A stretch of 64,000 bases of DNA from contig NZ_CP006019.1 in the NCBI RefSeq assembly GCF_000725425.1, forward strand, positions 744,001 to 808,000, read 5' to 3'. The stretch is from Palaeococcus pacificus DY20341 (GTDB taxonomy: Archaea > Methanobacteriota_B > Thermococci > Thermococcales > Thermococcaceae). Shown here one piece after another: positions 1-9,641 of the stretch (its first letter is position 1; the number at the start of each line of letters is the position of its first letter). The notes beneath the pieces were generated by a model, which was not told the origin of the DNA, ran no database searches, and was given only the letters and a program-made list of their open reading frames with translations. Both the position numbers and the translations under genes were made by a program.

Positions 1-120
1 TTCAACCCATAGAAGAGGAAGACTTTTAGTATTCCTTCCCCCTTTTCAAACTTAAATCACTTTACGTTAGAAAACGAAGCTCTTTTAAATAGTTATGTAA
101 GACTCTATTAAGGGGCACCG

Positions 121-864
121 ATGGATAGGGGTGAGATTAAAGTTGTGGAGAGTATTTTTGGCGATAAGATAATGAGAGATTCAATAATTACAATTGTTTA
201 TGACAAATTCTCATCAGCTTGGGCCTTAAGCTTGGCTCTAATGGCAGAGTACATTGAGCAGAATTCTTTTGGCATCATCTCCAACTACAACTTTCCACTT
301 CAAAAGATGTTTAGAACTTTTTCATTTATCGGTTTGGACTTGGAGAAAGAACTGAATAAAGAGAATATTGCTATTATAGACGTCTTTGGTTCTAAATATG
401 GACGAAGGGAGGACGTGAAAAACGTCTTTTACCTCGATACTGTGGACCCTGAAACCATAAATCCAAAAATATCTCTAATATACTCCACCCTAAAAGCAAA
501 AATTGAAGGAAAAGAGGTCGTGAGGCTGGTCTATACGTTGGATGGGGTATCACTAATGCTCGGCGAGAAAGAAACTTTAAAGCTTCTCAATCAAACAATT
601 GCCCAAAGGAGTATTGATGCTCTAGGCTCCACACTCATACTTCCAATAAACCAGGATGTTGTTTCGGAGCGCTTTGTAGCCTGGGTGACGGGTATAAGTG
701 ACTATGTTCTCCTAGGAACTTCAAAGCTCACCTCGGAAGGCATCGTGGAGAGACTCCACCTGATAAAATCGCCTCTCGAAGGATTTGAGCCAACAACCTA
801 TGAGCTTCAAGTAACAAAAGGAAGAAAAGTTGAGAGGCTAAAAGCCAAAAAGCTCAGCCCCTGA
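121..864 (+). CDS. DUF257 family protein, copy 1
   Basis: 247 aa, recognised as the Thermococcales-restricted DUF257 family (Pfam PF03192), whose role is unknown. The shared block [10 protein letters not shown] lies at about residues 85-94 and the protein has the alternating strand/helix pattern of a RecA/KaiC-like fold, but I see no Walker A motif, so nucleotide hydrolysis should not be assumed. No signal peptide or membrane segment is seen. A TATA-like tttaaatag at about 83-92 places the transcript start close to the ATG at 121, so the leader is very short. The gene converges on thrS with an 11-bp tail overlap. A second copy of the same length lies at 34898-35641 and a third, more divergent one at 57706-58407. 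Confidence 0.8.
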   Translation: MDRGEIKVVESIFGDKIMRDSIITIVYDKFSSAWALSLALMAEYIEQNSFGIISNYNFPLQKMFRTFSFIGLDLEKELNKENIAIIDVFGSKYGRREDVKNVFYLDTVDPETINPKISLIYSTLKAKIEGKEVVRLVYTLDGVSLMLGEKETLKLLNQTIAQRSIDALGSTLILPINQDVVSERFVAWVTGISDYVLLGTSKLTSEGIVERLHLIKSPLEGFEPTTYELQVTKGRKVERLKAKKLSP

Positions 865-2731
865 ACTTTGGCCTCTTTGAGAGGAGCAATGGGAGAGGCC
901 TTGGCTTGTATGGGAAGCTTTCGGTCTTTTGCCTTATCTCTCTTATGAGCTCTTCGAGCTGCATCTCGTACTGTTTTCCGTCTTCCCTCTTTCTAACGGT
1001 TATCACGTTTTGTTCCTTCTCTTTCTCGCCAACCACGATGATGTATGGGATCCACTCCTTTTCAGCTCTCCTTATCTTCTTGTTCAAGCGCTCATTCATG
1101 TCATCAACGTCCACTCTAATCTTTGCTCCTTCGAGCTTTCCTGCGACATAAAGAGCATAGTCTAGGTATTGCTCGCTTATGGGGATAACTCTAACCTGAA
1201 TTGGGGCCAACCAAAGTGGGAACATCGCCTTCTTGCCCTTGGCTTGGAGCTTTGCCTGCTTTTCGAGCATAGCGTACATTACCCTCTCTATGGCACCGCT
1301 GGGCGAGCAGTGGAGGATTAATGGGTATTCCTCTTTTCCTTCCTCGTTGTAGAATGTAACGCCATAGCGTTTGGCGTTTTCAACATCAATTTGGACGGTA
1401 CTCAAAGCAGCTGCTTTGTCGAGCGTATCAACGAAGTTGAACTCGAATTTGAGCACAAAGTAGAAGAACCTCTGCTTCCACATCTCTATTAAGACTGGCT
1501 TTCCTATTATCTTTGCAAGCTCAACTATGAACTCCTTGTTCTCGTTCCAAAAGTCCTCCGTGAATCTTATTGCAACTTCATAGTCCTCTGGTGTAAGTCC
1601 CACTCCTTTGAGGACTTCCATGCTGAGCTTGTACTGCTTCTTGAATTCGGCTTTAGCCTGCTCCATGTCCTTTGCAACCGTGTGCATATCGGGCATTGTG
1701 AATGCTCTCAAACGCCTAAGGCCGCTCAGCTCACCGCGCTTCTCTCTTCTAAATGAGTACCTCGTTAATTCGTACATTCTCAAAGGAAGGTGTCTGTAGC
1801 TTATTGTAGCATCTTTCTTCATTAAGAACTGACCGAAACAAGCGGCAAACCTAAGGAAGAACTTCTTATCACCGCTCAAAACGATGTACTGGCGAGCAGG
1901 GAAGCGGTTGAGGTAGCTCTTCAAAGCTGGATGTTCGAAGTCGTACATAATTGGCGTCTCAACTTCCATTGCGCCGTACTCTATAACGCGCTCCGTGACG
2001 TAGTTCTCTAAGAGAGATTTGATCAATCTTCCCTTTGGATAGTAGCGGAGGTTTCCGGGGTCGCTTCCCTCTTCGTAATCCACAAGCTCTTGATTGAGCA
2101 TTATTTTAACGTGAGCTGGCTCTTTCTCGGCCACACGGCTCTTGCTTATCTCATAGTTGGCGAACTTCTTGAGGTTTTCATGGCCGGAGAAGTCAAACTT
2201 ATCTACCTCAATTAGCTCCCCTTCTGGCGTTAAGATATACCAGTAACTTACAAGCTCTTCTTCCTTCTTTAGTGCTTCTGGAACTTCCTCTTCTTTCTTT
2301 TCTCCACTAGGCACTATTGTCCTTGAAAGCTCTGCCAAGGGGTGGCCTTTACATGAAAGCTTGAACGCTTTGTAGTAGCCGAAAGGTGCTCTTTTGACAT
2401 TGAAGCCCTCTTCTTTGAGCTTTTCTTCTATGGCCTTGAGAATCTCGAGTGCAACTTCGGGCTTAGCAAGCTCACTGCTCAGGTGTGCGAATGGGTAAAC
2501 GAATATGTTTTGGGCGTTAACTTGAGAAGCAACGTTTTTTATCTCCTCAACGGCTTTTTGAACAATTTCTTCTGGATTAGCCTCATCCACCTTCTCCACA
2601 CTCATAAAAGCAGCGAGAACTTCATCGAGCCTTCCTTTCTTCTGTTCTTCACTTATCTCCTCTGGTTTTGAAAGAGCTTTGTCTTTGACTTCATACTCCA
2701 AATAATCGCTGTGTATCAACAGCATTCTCAT
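854..2731 (-). CDS. thrS: threonyl-tRNA synthetase, archaeal type
   Basis: 625 aa, the usual length of archaeal ThrRS; it charges tRNA-Thr with threonine in the cytosol. The first ~145 residues ([15 protein letters not shown] onward) are the archaeal D-aminoacyl-deacylase-like editing domain that removes mischarged serine. The class II catalytic core follows, with motif 2 around [16 protein letters not shown] and the zinc/threonine pocket including Cys in FAACFGQ. The C-terminal anticodon-binding domain contains [10 protein letters not shown]. The ATG at 2731 is preceded by GGTGGT with about 5 nt spacing; a second ATG two codons in is possible. The gene is monocistronic, convergent with the DUF257 gene and divergent from the glycosyltransferase. 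Confidence 0.96.
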   Translation of the reverse strand: MRMLLIHSDYLEYEVKDKALSKPEEISEEQKKGRLDEVLAAFMSVEKVDEANPEEIVQKAVEEIKNVASQVNAQNIFVYPFAHLSSELAKPEVALEILKAIEEKLKEEGFNVKRAPFGYYKAFKLSCKGHPLAELSRTIVPSGEKKEEEVPEALKKEEELVSYWYILTPEGELIEVDKFDFSGHENLKKFANYEISKSRVAEKEPAHVKIMLNQELVDYEEGSDPGNLRYYPKGRLIKSLLENYVTERVIEYGAMEVETPIMYDFEHPALKSYLNRFPARQYIVLSGDKKFFLRFAACFGQFLMKKDATISYRHLPLRMYELTRYSFRREKRGELSGLRRLRAFTMPDMHTVAKDMEQAKAEFKKQYKLSMEVLKGVGLTPEDYEVAIRFTEDFWNENKEFIVELAKIIGKPVLIEMWKQRFFYFVLKFEFNFVDTLDKAAALSTVQIDVENAKRYGVTFYNEEGKEEYPLILHCSPSGAIERVMYAMLEKQAKLQAKGKKAMFPLWLAPIQVRVIPISEQYLDYALYVAGKLEGAKIRVDVDDMNERLNKKIRRAEKEWIPYIIVVGEKEKEQNVITVRKREDGKQYEMQLEELIREIRQKTESFPYKPRPLPLLLSKRPKFRG

Positions 2732-2866
2732 CTTCTACCACCGCCTTAACTTTAAGGACGCTAATAAAAATACTTTTTGGCTGAGGTTATAAAGTTTAGT
2801 TTTATCGAAACTTTCTTATTTTTCTTTTGCCTAACGACATTATCATTAAGAGCGGGCGGTGATTCC

Positions 2867-4351
2867 ATGAAGGAAGAAACTAAAAGAATAATTTACATTG
2901 CTATCATTGCACTATCTCTTATAAGTCTTTTTTGGTACTCCTACAATGAGGCCTCGAGCAATAAGCTGAAAGACTACATAGGCGACGAGGTATGGTATGT
3001 TTCAGCTTCGCGGAATATTCTCCACCTCTTAGGAGCTGAACTGCACTACTTCAACGAAAACACAAGCTCTTATGGTGTGAACATATTACTCCCTGAAGGA
3101 CTGAGCGAAGATGAGGCCTACAAGTTCAGACTCAAGATATGGCGCATAGCCTCGGAATACAACTATACACTTTACGTCAAGTATGAAAATTTCCCTGCTG
3201 TTTACTATGATATTCCTGAAGAGAACTATAATAGCTTTCTCCAAAGTGTTTCAAAGCTCAACGTTACATTGATTCCTGGTTTTAAATATCCGGATAAGGA
3301 AAACATCCAAAATTACCTAAATACTGAGCACCCATATTTGGCTAAGGGGATAATCTCGCTCGGCATGCTCATAGAGGACGAGCCCATTTATTGGCGCCTC
3401 CCTGGAATCATCGCCCATTTGATAATCGCTCTTTTAGTGTTTTTAGCTGCTTATGAGATTAGTAAGAGCTATTTAGCATCATTTATAGCATTCTTCTTCG
3501 TGGTTTTAGATCCTCTCCTTTTTGCCACAGGTATAGCTGCAATGCTTGACATTCACGTTGCATTCTTTACAGCGCTGTTTGTATATTTCATGATTAGGGG
3601 AAGCGATAGTCTCACCGGAATTTCTATAGGGCTGGCAGCAGCAACAAAGCTCAACGGTGCCTTTCCATATCCGGTGTTCTTTTTAAAGTTGCTCCGTGAT
3701 TGGCGGAGAAAGGAAAAGAGCCTTATAGATGCGCTCCTAAATGGGGTTTTCATCCCGGGCATTGCATTTATAGCTGCCAATATCCCTGTAATGGTGGCCA
3801 TAGGTGCTGAGAGGTGGATTAGGGAACTTTTGGGCTCGTTTAAGTGGCATTTAAGCTTTAAGGGAGAGCATCCAGCTAATTCGCCATTCTGGCAGTGGTT
3901 CATAAATCTAAAGCCCTTCCCCTTCCACTACAACCCAGATATATTTGCTTACACAGATCCAATTTTAATGCTTGCAATGGTGGCAATGATCTTTGCAATC
4001 CCTTACGCTGCAAAGAAGAGGGGGAAGCTTCTCATTCCCTTTGGTGCTTTTTGGAGTATTATAGCGTTTTATGCTCTTCAGTGGATTCTGGGGGGAAAGA
4101 CGCAATTCAGCTTCTATGCAACTCCCTTGGTTCCTGCAGCTGCAGTGTCCATAGGAGTTTTTGCAAAGGATGTGATAAAGTGGGAGTACTTCGAGGAATC
4201 CCTTGGGATGTACTGGGAATGGCTCAAGAGGGCATTTAATTGCGTTGTGATGCTCATTAGAAGGCATGAATCTAAAAAAAGAGACGAGAAAAGTTTAATA
4301 GATGAAAATGTTAAGAAAGAAAAGAGCAATGATGATATCGGCACTGGCTGA
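2867..4351 (+). CDS. membrane glycosyltransferase, PMT/ArnT-like (GT-C fold)
   Basis: About 494 aa from the ATG at 2867, which has ggcggtgat upstream; the open frame extends 30 codons further 5' but that part looks untranslated. An N-terminal membrane helix is followed by a GDEVWYVSASRN motif, matching the acidic first-loop motif of dolichyl-phosphate-mannose protein mannosyltransferases (PMT_2/GT-C), and then by about nine hydrophobic helices. The charged C-terminal tail (ESKKRDEKS) is cytoplasmic. The family transfers sugar from a polyprenyl-phosphate donor on the outer face of the membrane; the acceptor here is unknown (protein or lipid glycosylation). A TATA box (ggttataaag) lies at about 2785-2794. 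The last 31 bp of coding sequence and the stop codon overlap a C/D-box sRNA. Confidence 0.75.
   Translation: MKEETKRIIYIAIIALSLISLFWYSYNEASSNKLKDYIGDEVWYVSASRNILHLLGAELHYFNENTSSYGVNILLPEGLSEDEAYKFRLKIWRIASEYNYTLYVKYENFPAVYYDIPEENYNSFLQSVSKLNVTLIPGFKYPDKENIQNYLNTEHPYLAKGIISLGMLIEDEPIYWRLPGIIAHLIIALLVFLAAYEISKSYLASFIAFFFVVLDPLLFATGIAAMLDIHVAFFTALFVYFMIRGSDSLTGISIGLAAATKLNGAFPYPVFFLKLLRDWRRKEKSLIDALLNGVFIPGIAFIAANIPVMVAIGAERWIRELLGSFKWHLSFKGEHPANSPFWQWFINLKPFPFHYNPDIFAYTDPILMLAMVAMIFAIPYAAKKRGKLLIPFGAFWSIIAFYALQWILGGKTQFSFYATPLVPAAAVSIGVFAKDVIKWEYFEESLGMYWEWLKRAFNCVVMLIRRHESKKRDEKSLIDENVKKEKSNDDIGTG
4291..4300 (+). promoter_or_regulatory. putative TATA box of C/D sRNA 1
   Basis: The TATA-like segment aagtttaata lies inside the end of the glycosyltransferase gene, about 25 nt upstream of the predicted sRNA 5' end at 4321. 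This is the spacing expected for archaeal TBP/TFB promoters. Confidence 0.4.
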
Positions 4352-4383
4352 TTGGTGATTGGCGCTACCCAACTGAGCGCTTT
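4321..4383 (+). ncRNA. C/D-box 2'-O-methylation guide sRNA (prediction 1)
   Basis: Box C ATGATGA (4329-4335), 12-nt guide, box D' CTGA (4348-4351, containing the stop codon of the upstream gene), box C' GTGATTG-like (4355-4361), 11-12-nt guide, box D CTGA (4373-4376). The flanks AAAGAGC and GCGCTTT form a terminal stem with one mismatch. A T-run (4381-4390) follows as terminator, and a TATA-like agtttaatag at 4291-4300 would start transcription near 4321. The D' guide TATCGGCACTGG pairs over all 12 nt (one G-U) with 23S positions 22860-22871, predicting methylation of U22864 by the +5 rule. The second guide (GGCGCTACCCAA) has no clear match in the rRNA here. Confidence 0.72.
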
Positions 4384-4417
4384 TATTTTTAACTTTCTAG
4401 AAGATTGAGGTGAGAAC

Positions 4418-5038
4418 ATGCTTGAGGTGGGATTAAAGGAAATATTGAGCGCGGCGCTGCTCATGATAATTATGATTGATCCGAGTGATAAGATACTCCT
4501 CGTTACACTGCTGAAGGAAGATTTCCACTTGGAAGACATAAAACAGCTTATAGTTAGGGCCAACTTTATAGGGCTCCTGCTTTTGGTTATATTTGCGGTA
4601 GCTGGGAAAATAATACTCCAGGATATCTTTCACATAGAGCTTGACGCGTTGAGGGTGGCAGGTGGCTTTGTGCTTTTTAAAATTGGTCTGGAAGCATTAG
4701 AAGGCGGTGGTATGGTAACGCTCAAGAAAGAGAAGAACATACTTGCTTTAGCTGCTGTTCCTGTTGCTACGCCTCTAATCGCAGGTCCAGCAGCAATAAC
4801 CACCGCAATTACGCTCACCGCTGAATACAGCATAAGCGTTTCAGTTGCAGCAACATTTTTGGCAATACTCGCGACAGCCCTCATAATGTTTGTAACCCTT
4901 TATGTGGCCGAGAATGTTAGTAAAACAACATTGGGTGTCTTCATTAGAATAATAGGTCTCTTCACGATGGCCATCGGTGCTCAGATGATGGTCCAGGGGG
5001 CCGGAGGTATTTTGGTGAACATCCTCTTAAACGCTTAG
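4418..5038 (+). CDS. MarC family integral membrane protein
   Basis: 206 aa, about six hydrophobic helices, matching the MarC/UPF0056 family in length and in its repeated motifs: [13 protein letters not shown] near the N-terminus and [15 protein letters not shown] in the middle, the two inverted half-repeats with conserved Pro and Gly. MarC proteins are inner-membrane proteins of unsettled function; the old link with multiple antibiotic resistance was withdrawn, so no substrate is proposed. Start ATG 4418 follows gaggtgag. It stands alone between the C/D sRNA and hisS. Confidence 0.85.
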   Translation: MLEVGLKEILSAALLMIIMIDPSDKILLVTLLKEDFHLEDIKQLIVRANFIGLLLLVIFAVAGKIILQDIFHIELDALRVAGGFVLFKIGLEALEGGGMVTLKKEKNILALAAVPVATPLIAGPAAITTAITLTAEYSISVSVAATFLAILATALIMFVTLYVAENVSKTTLGVFIRIIGLFTMAIGAQMMVQGAGGILVNILLNA

Positions 5039-5094
5039 GAAGTTTAGAGACAAGTTTTTAAGGGTTCTTTCTTTTTCCTTGTTAGGTGAAAGAT

Positions 5095-6411
5095 ATGGCA
5101 AAGCAAGAGTTGGCGAGAGTTAAAGGAACGAGAGATCTGCTTCCAGAGGATATGGCAAAGAGACGCTGGGTATTTGAGAGGATAAGGGAAGTTTTCGAGC
5201 GCTACGGCTTTAAAGAGATTTTGACTCCAACTTTCGAGTACACAAAGCTCTTCCAGCTTAGGAGTGGAGAGGAGGTTGTAGATCAGCTCTATGCCTTTGA
5301 GGATAAAGGTGGAAGGAACATCTCGCTTAGACCAGACTTAACCTCAAGTGTCGCTCGATTATTTGTGAACTCTTTCCAAACAGCTCCAAAGCCCATAAGA
5401 TGGTACTACATAACAAACATGTTCCGCTATGAAGAGCCTCAAAGCGGCCGCTTGAGGGAGTTCTGGCAGGCAGGAGTTGAGCTCATAGGCTCTCAAAAAG
5501 TTGAGGCCGATGCGGAGGTTATAGCGCTTTTAATCGAGTCCTACTTAGCCACCGGACTTAAAGAATTCACTGTTAATGTTGGAGATAGGGTTATTTTGGA
5601 TGAATTCGCTAAAATGCTGGGTGTTAAGGACGATATAGGTCTAATGCGCTTCATCGATAAGAAAGATAAGATAGAGAAAGAAGAATTTGTAAAGGGCTTA
5701 AAGGACTTTGGGCTCGATGATGAAGGAGTGGAAAAAGTTTTGGCTTTGATTGAGCTTAAAGGCAAACCGGATGAAGTTTTGCCCAAGGCCTACGAGCTCT
5801 TTACGAGCGACGTTGCAACTGAAGAACTTAAGCGTATCGAAGAGCTTTTCGAACTTTTGGACTCTTATGGGGTTGGCGAATATGCTTTGATAGACTTTGG
5901 AATTGCGAGGGGCTTTGATTACTACACAAGCATAGTCTTTGAGGCGATAGCTCCAAACGAGCTGGGTATAGGCTCAATTGGTGGTGGAGGAAGATATGAC
6001 AACTTGATAGAGGTCTTTGGAGGAAGGCCAACTCCTGCGACAGGCTTTGCAATTGGAATAGAGCGTTTGATCCCAATCTTGGAGAACAAAGGTCTTTTGC
6101 CTGAGCTTAAGATTGGAAGTGATGTCTTTATAGCTTACATCGGAAAGGAGCTGGAAGTCAGGAAGAAAGTAATAGAGCTTACCCAGGATCTCAGAAGGAG
6201 CGGAATTAGAGCAGAATATGATGTCCAAGGACGCAAATTGAGGAAGGCATTGGACTATGCAAATGCCCAGGGAATTCCTTATGTTGTAATACTTGGAAAG
6301 CGCGACTTGGCCGAAGGAAAAGCCACTATCAGAGATATGGAGAGCGGAGAGCAGTTTGTTGTTGGCCTTGGTGAGGTAGTGAAAAAGGTTAAAGAGCTTT
6401 TGGGAGAATAA
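5095..6411 (+). CDS. hisS: histidyl-tRNA synthetase
   Basis: 438 aa class II synthetase that attaches histidine to tRNA-His. KGTRDLLPEDM near the start is the classic N-terminal signature; later come motif 2 (YYITNMFRYEEPQSGR), the histidine-specific RGFDYYTSIVFE and the GGGGRYDNLIEVFGG motif-3 region. The C-terminal ~90 residues are the anticodon-binding domain. I chose the ATG at 5095 because GGTGA lies about 5 nt upstream; an in-frame GTG at 5086 lies within that ribosome binding site. TATA-like gtttttaagg lies at 5054-5063. The NAC gene follows within 16 nt and is probably co-transcribed, giving a small translation-related operon. Confidence 0.96.
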   Translation: MAKQELARVKGTRDLLPEDMAKRRWVFERIREVFERYGFKEILTPTFEYTKLFQLRSGEEVVDQLYAFEDKGGRNISLRPDLTSSVARLFVNSFQTAPKPIRWYYITNMFRYEEPQSGRLREFWQAGVELIGSQKVEADAEVIALLIESYLATGLKEFTVNVGDRVILDEFAKMLGVKDDIGLMRFIDKKDKIEKEEFVKGLKDFGLDDEGVEKVLALIELKGKPDEVLPKAYELFTSDVATEELKRIEELFELLDSYGVGEYALIDFGIARGFDYYTSIVFEAIAPNELGIGSIGGGGRYDNLIEVFGGRPTPATGFAIGIERLIPILENKGLLPELKIGSDVFIAYIGKELEVRKKVIELTQDLRRSGIRAEYDVQGRKLRKALDYANAQGIPYVVILGKRDLAEGKATIRDMESGEQFVVGLGEVVKKVKELLGE

Positions 6412-6426
6412 AGTGTGGTGGTTGAA

Positions 6427-6768
6427 ATGATGCCAATGAAAGGTATGAATCCAAAACAGATGCAGAGAATGATGAAGCAGCTCGGAATTAAGATGGAGGA
6501 GCTTGAAGGTGTTGAAGAGGTCATCATCAGGATGAAAAACAAGGAAATTGTTATCAAAGAGCCCTCTGTCACGGTAATCACTGCAATGGGAGAGAAGAGC
6601 TATCAAATAGTTGGTAAAGAAGAAGTCAAAGAACTCTTAAACATAAGTGAAGAGGACATAAAGCTCGTTATGGAGCAGACTGGAGCTGATTATGAAGCCG
6701 CTAAAAAAGCCTTGGAAGAAACAAAAGGTGACTTAGCTGAAGCAATTATAAAGCTCCAAGGAGCTTGA
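6427..6768 (+). CDS. nac: nascent polypeptide-associated complex protein
   Basis: About 113 aa. An N-terminal Met/Lys-rich ribosome-binding tail leads into a NAC beta-barrel domain (roughly residues 15-70, including [15 protein letters not shown]), and a C-terminal UBA domain follows ([21 protein letters not shown]). Archaeal NAC is a homodimer that binds emerging nascent chains at the ribosome exit tunnel. ATG 6427 has GGTGG just upstream; GTG 6415 and ATG 6430 are alternatives. It follows hisS with 15 nt between and probably shares its transcript. Confidence 0.92.
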   Translation: MMPMKGMNPKQMQRMMKQLGIKMEELEGVEEVIIRMKNKEIVIKEPSVTVITAMGEKSYQIVGKEEVKELLNISEEDIKLVMEQTGADYEAAKKALEETKGDLAEAIIKLQGA

Positions 6769-7123
6769 TTTTTAATTTCTTTGCATATTCTCTCTTATCT
6801 GTACTAACTGGGCACTTTGTTTGATATGTTTTTGAGAGTCCTTAAAATAATCTCTCGAAAGAGTTTAGAGGCAAGATTAGCCTGCTTTTTAATATTAAGG
6901 TATCCTTGGCTACTTTTTTCTTTCTTTTGCTGACCTAGCTTTTTAACTACAGTTTCAATTGCTTTTAGCAATTATCCTGACATTATCCTCCTTATCCTGA
7001 AGGAGCTTGAGACATCATTACTAGCATCATTGGCACTGCTATTCTAATAATTCCATTTAGCACTTACTTTGATGCCTTTAGTAGAAACCCAAAAACCTAT
7101 ATATCCTTGGTCAAAGCTCATGA
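6769..7123. other. 355-bp intergenic region with possible gene remnant
   Basis: No intact ORF. A T-rich tract directly after the NAC stop could terminate transcription. From about 6825 to 7120, short hydrophobic or gene-like stretches appear in shifting frames (for example AILIIPFSTYFDAFSRNPK on the + strand near 7035-7095, interrupted upstream by stops), which may be a decayed membrane-protein gene. The 3' end holds the hflX promoter. The remnant reading is weak. Confidence 0.25.
7095..7104 (+). promoter_or_regulatory. TATA box of hflX
   Basis: acctatatat is centred about 24 nt upstream of the ATG at 7124, with no Shine-Dalgarno between, so hflX mRNA is probably leaderless. Confidence 0.6.
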
Positions 7124-8425
7124 ATGATGAAGGTTATAGGTGTAATTAGACATTCCCAGAGAAAAAGGGTCAGCAGAGAAGAATTTGAAGAGCTTTTAAG
7201 TAGTGCAGGCTATGAGGTTCTTGACATTATAGAGCAGGTTAGAGAAGAGAGTCCCCGCTACAACATAGGTAAAGGAAAGGTGCAGGAGATTAAGGTCAAA
7301 ATTGAAGAGCTTAAGCCAGATAAAGTTATTTTTGCAAACCGTCTCACTCCTTCTCAGGCCTACAACCTATCTAAGGAACTTGGCATAGAAATTATAGACA
7401 AATGGCAGCTCGTTTTAGAGATATTTGAGAAGAGAGCTCGTTCTAAGGAAGCTAAGCTTCAAGTTGAGCTTGCCAACCTTCAGTATGAGCTCCCTATAGT
7501 AAAAGAAGCAATTAGAAGGATCAAGCTTGGAGATAAGGCAGGTTTCAAGGGAATGGGTCAGTATCAAACACAGCAGTATCTCAAGCACATTCGCTATAGG
7601 ATGGGTAAAATTAGGAAGGAGCTTGAGAGGGTTAAAGCTGATAGGGCAGTAAAGAGAAAGAGGAGGGAAGAGGTTGGCTTTATTCTTTTGGCTTTGGCAG
7701 GATACACAAATGCGGGTAAGTCTACCCTTTTAAATGCGCTGACGAGAGAAGAGGTGGCTGTTAAGAATCAAATGTTCACAACATTAGGCACAATTACTAG
7801 GGCGTTCAAAGTAAGCAGAAAAAAGGTTTTAGTTACTGATACCGTTGGGTTTATAGACAATCTACCTCCATTCATTGTGGAGGCTTTTCATTCGACACTT
7901 GAGGAGATTGTACAGGCTGATATAATTCTCCTTGTTTTGGATGCAAGTGAGCCTTGGACTGAGATAAAAAGGAAGTTTTTGGCTTCAATTCACGTTCTAA
8001 GAGAGCTCAAGTCGCTTGATAAGCCAATAATAGCTGTGCTCAATAAGAATGATTTGACAACTCCCGAAGACATTAAAGACAAAAAAGAGGAGATAAAAAA
8101 ATTGGCGGATTCGAGGGGTTTGGTAATCTTTGATGTGGTTTCTATATCCGCTAAGCTGAATGATCTTGATGAGCTCTTTGATGCTTTGGATAGGCTGATT
8201 TTGACTTTACCAAAGTTTAAGCTGTTTGAGATTATCGTTGGAGATATTGAAAAAGTTCCGAGGGTTTTATCTCTTTTGAACTCCATTGGGGAGATTGTAG
8301 AGGTAAAGGAGAATGAAGAAACAAGGATTTTAGCTTACATTCAAATGGGAATGATAAAGGAGCTAACAAAGCTTGGTGTGGAATTAAAGCAGGCTGGCGA
8401 GAGCAAAGAGCTTGAAGATAGCTAA
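7124..8425 (+). CDS. hflX: GTPase HflX
   Basis: 433 aa GTPase of the HflX family, which binds the large ribosomal subunit and in bacteria splits stalled ribosomes. The N-terminal HflX domain carries the glycine-rich YNIGKGKVQEI segment (about residues 46-56), followed by a coiled-coil linker with GMGQYQTQQYLKHIR. The G domain has G1 GYTNAGKST, G3 DTVGF and G4 NKND. A C-terminal domain of about 70 residues follows. The start may be ATG 7124 or the adjacent ATG 7127. The last 42 bp overlap the end of the convergent phosphate permease gene. Confidence 0.95.
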   Translation: MMKVIGVIRHSQRKRVSREEFEELLSSAGYEVLDIIEQVREESPRYNIGKGKVQEIKVKIEELKPDKVIFANRLTPSQAYNLSKELGIEIIDKWQLVLEIFEKRARSKEAKLQVELANLQYELPIVKEAIRRIKLGDKAGFKGMGQYQTQQYLKHIRYRMGKIRKELERVKADRAVKRKRREEVGFILLALAGYTNAGKSTLLNALTREEVAVKNQMFTTLGTITRAFKVSRKKVLVTDTVGFIDNLPPFIVEAFHSTLEEIVQADIILLVLDASEPWTEIKRKFLASIHVLRELKSLDKPIIAVLNKNDLTTPEDIKDKKEEIKKLADSRGLVIFDVVSISAKLNDLDELFDALDRLILTLPKFKLFEIIVGDIEKVPRVLSLLNSIGEIVEVKENEETRILAYIQMGMIKELTKLGVELKQAGESKELEDS

Positions 8426-9346
8426 AGCGAAGAAAACTGCCGTCAAAGGTGTTGCAATCCATCCAAACGCGATATCAGCGAGAGTTTTTTTGTTTATACC
8501 GTGGCCTGTAACTAGGCCTACGCCCATAACGCCTCCTACAATCGCTTGACTTGAGCTTACAGGCAAGCCCAAAATATTTGCGGCGCTGACCGCTATGGCA
8601 GAGCCAAATTGAGCCGCGAATGCTGATATTGGGCCTAAAGACGTTATTTCTTTTCCAACGGTGTGCATAACGGCATAGCTGAATGTTAGTGCTCCCAACG
8701 AGAGGCTTATAGCGCCAAAAATGCCTGCTATCTCTGGCTCAATTACTCCAGCGCCTACCAGCGGACCGGTAGCATTTGCAACTTCGTTTGCACCGAAGTT
8801 AAAGGCCATGTAAGAGCCTCCCAAAACAGCAAGCCACTTATAGAGCAATTCAATGCTTCTAACGCTTTTTATGTTATTAACCACAATACCATAAATTTTG
8901 TAGAGAATACTTGAAACTAAAGCTGCTACGATGGGGGAAACAATCCAAGCTCCAGCTATTTTTGTTAATGTGTGCCACTCCACCGGAGCTCTTATTGCCA
9001 CTCCAACCCCCACAACGCCTCCGATTATAGCTTGGGTTGTTGACACAGGAAGGCCTCTAATCGTTGCTATGGTGACCCAAAGGCCAGCAGCTAAGAGGGC
9101 TATAACTGCCAATTGGAGTGTTAAATACCCTTCGGGGATTATGCCCTTTCCTACAGTTTTCATTACTTTGTACCCCTCTAAATATGCCCCAACTAACACA
9201 AAAACTGCTATCGTTAGTGTTGCTTGCTTAAAGGAGAGTATATTTGCCCCCACAGCTGTCCCCATGGCGTTTGCGCTGTCATTTGCTCCTATGTTCCAAG
9301 CGATGTAAAAACCGACTGCGAAAACTGCTATAATCAACGCATCCAT
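8384..9346 (-). CDS. inorganic phosphate transporter, PiT family
   Basis: 320 aa, ten or more hydrophobic helices in two inverted repeats typical of the PiT/PHO4 family. The signature GANDSANA occurs near residue 20 and its partner FGANEVANA in the second half; each repeat also has a PVSTTQAI / PVSSSQAI motif. These bind phosphate and the coupling cation (Na+ or H+). No PhoU-like regulator (DUF47), often linked with PiT genes, is seen next to it. ATG 9346 follows a gaggga ribosome binding site. The 3' end overlaps hflX by 42 bp in opposite orientation. Confidence 0.93.
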   Translation of the reverse strand: MDALIIAVFAVGFYIAWNIGANDSANAMGTAVGANILSFKQATLTIAVFVLVGAYLEGYKVMKTVGKGIIPEGYLTLQLAVIALLAAGLWVTIATIRGLPVSTTQAIIGGVVGVGVAIRAPVEWHTLTKIAGAWIVSPIVAALVSSILYKIYGIVVNNIKSVRSIELLYKWLAVLGGSYMAFNFGANEVANATGPLVGAGVIEPEIAGIFGAISLSLGALTFSYAVMHTVGKEITSLGPISAFAAQFGSAIAVSAANILGLPVSSSQAIVGGVMGVGLVTGHGINKKTLADIAFGWIATPLTAVFFALAIFKLFALASLL

Positions 9347-9465
9347 GGGAATCCCTCTATAGTGGCATATAGTCTATATAGATAAAAACTTAGATTGGAG
9401 CGCTTTTAAATTTTTTCTTTGGTATTTTCCGGTATGGTGTTTGAATTGAGACTCCTATTTGTTAC

Positions 9466-9479
9466 TTTACAAATGTAAA
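9466..9479. promoter_or_regulatory. 14-bp inverted repeat TTTACA-N2-TGTAAA
   Basis: A perfect 6-bp inverted repeat with a 2-bp centre in the region between the divergent phosphate permease and porG genes, far upstream (about 160 bp) of porG. Its form fits a dimeric HTH regulator, but the factor is unknown. Confidence 0.35.
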
Positions 9480-9641
9480 TGGCACCTTTAATGAGAAGTA
9501 ATGCTTTTTTCTATACACTAACCATGAATTATGTTCACTTTTACCCAAAGACACTTGCCGAAAGCGTTTTCTTTCTATACCGAAAACTAAATAAATGCTT
9601 TTTATCAACAAAACATGAAAACTTATTGGGAGGAAGAGAAA

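Noticed and set aside
3895-4563. ORFs opposite or out of frame with the glycosyltransferase and marC genes
   Set aside because: Shadows of well-supported genes with membrane-protein codon patterns; no domain features of their own.
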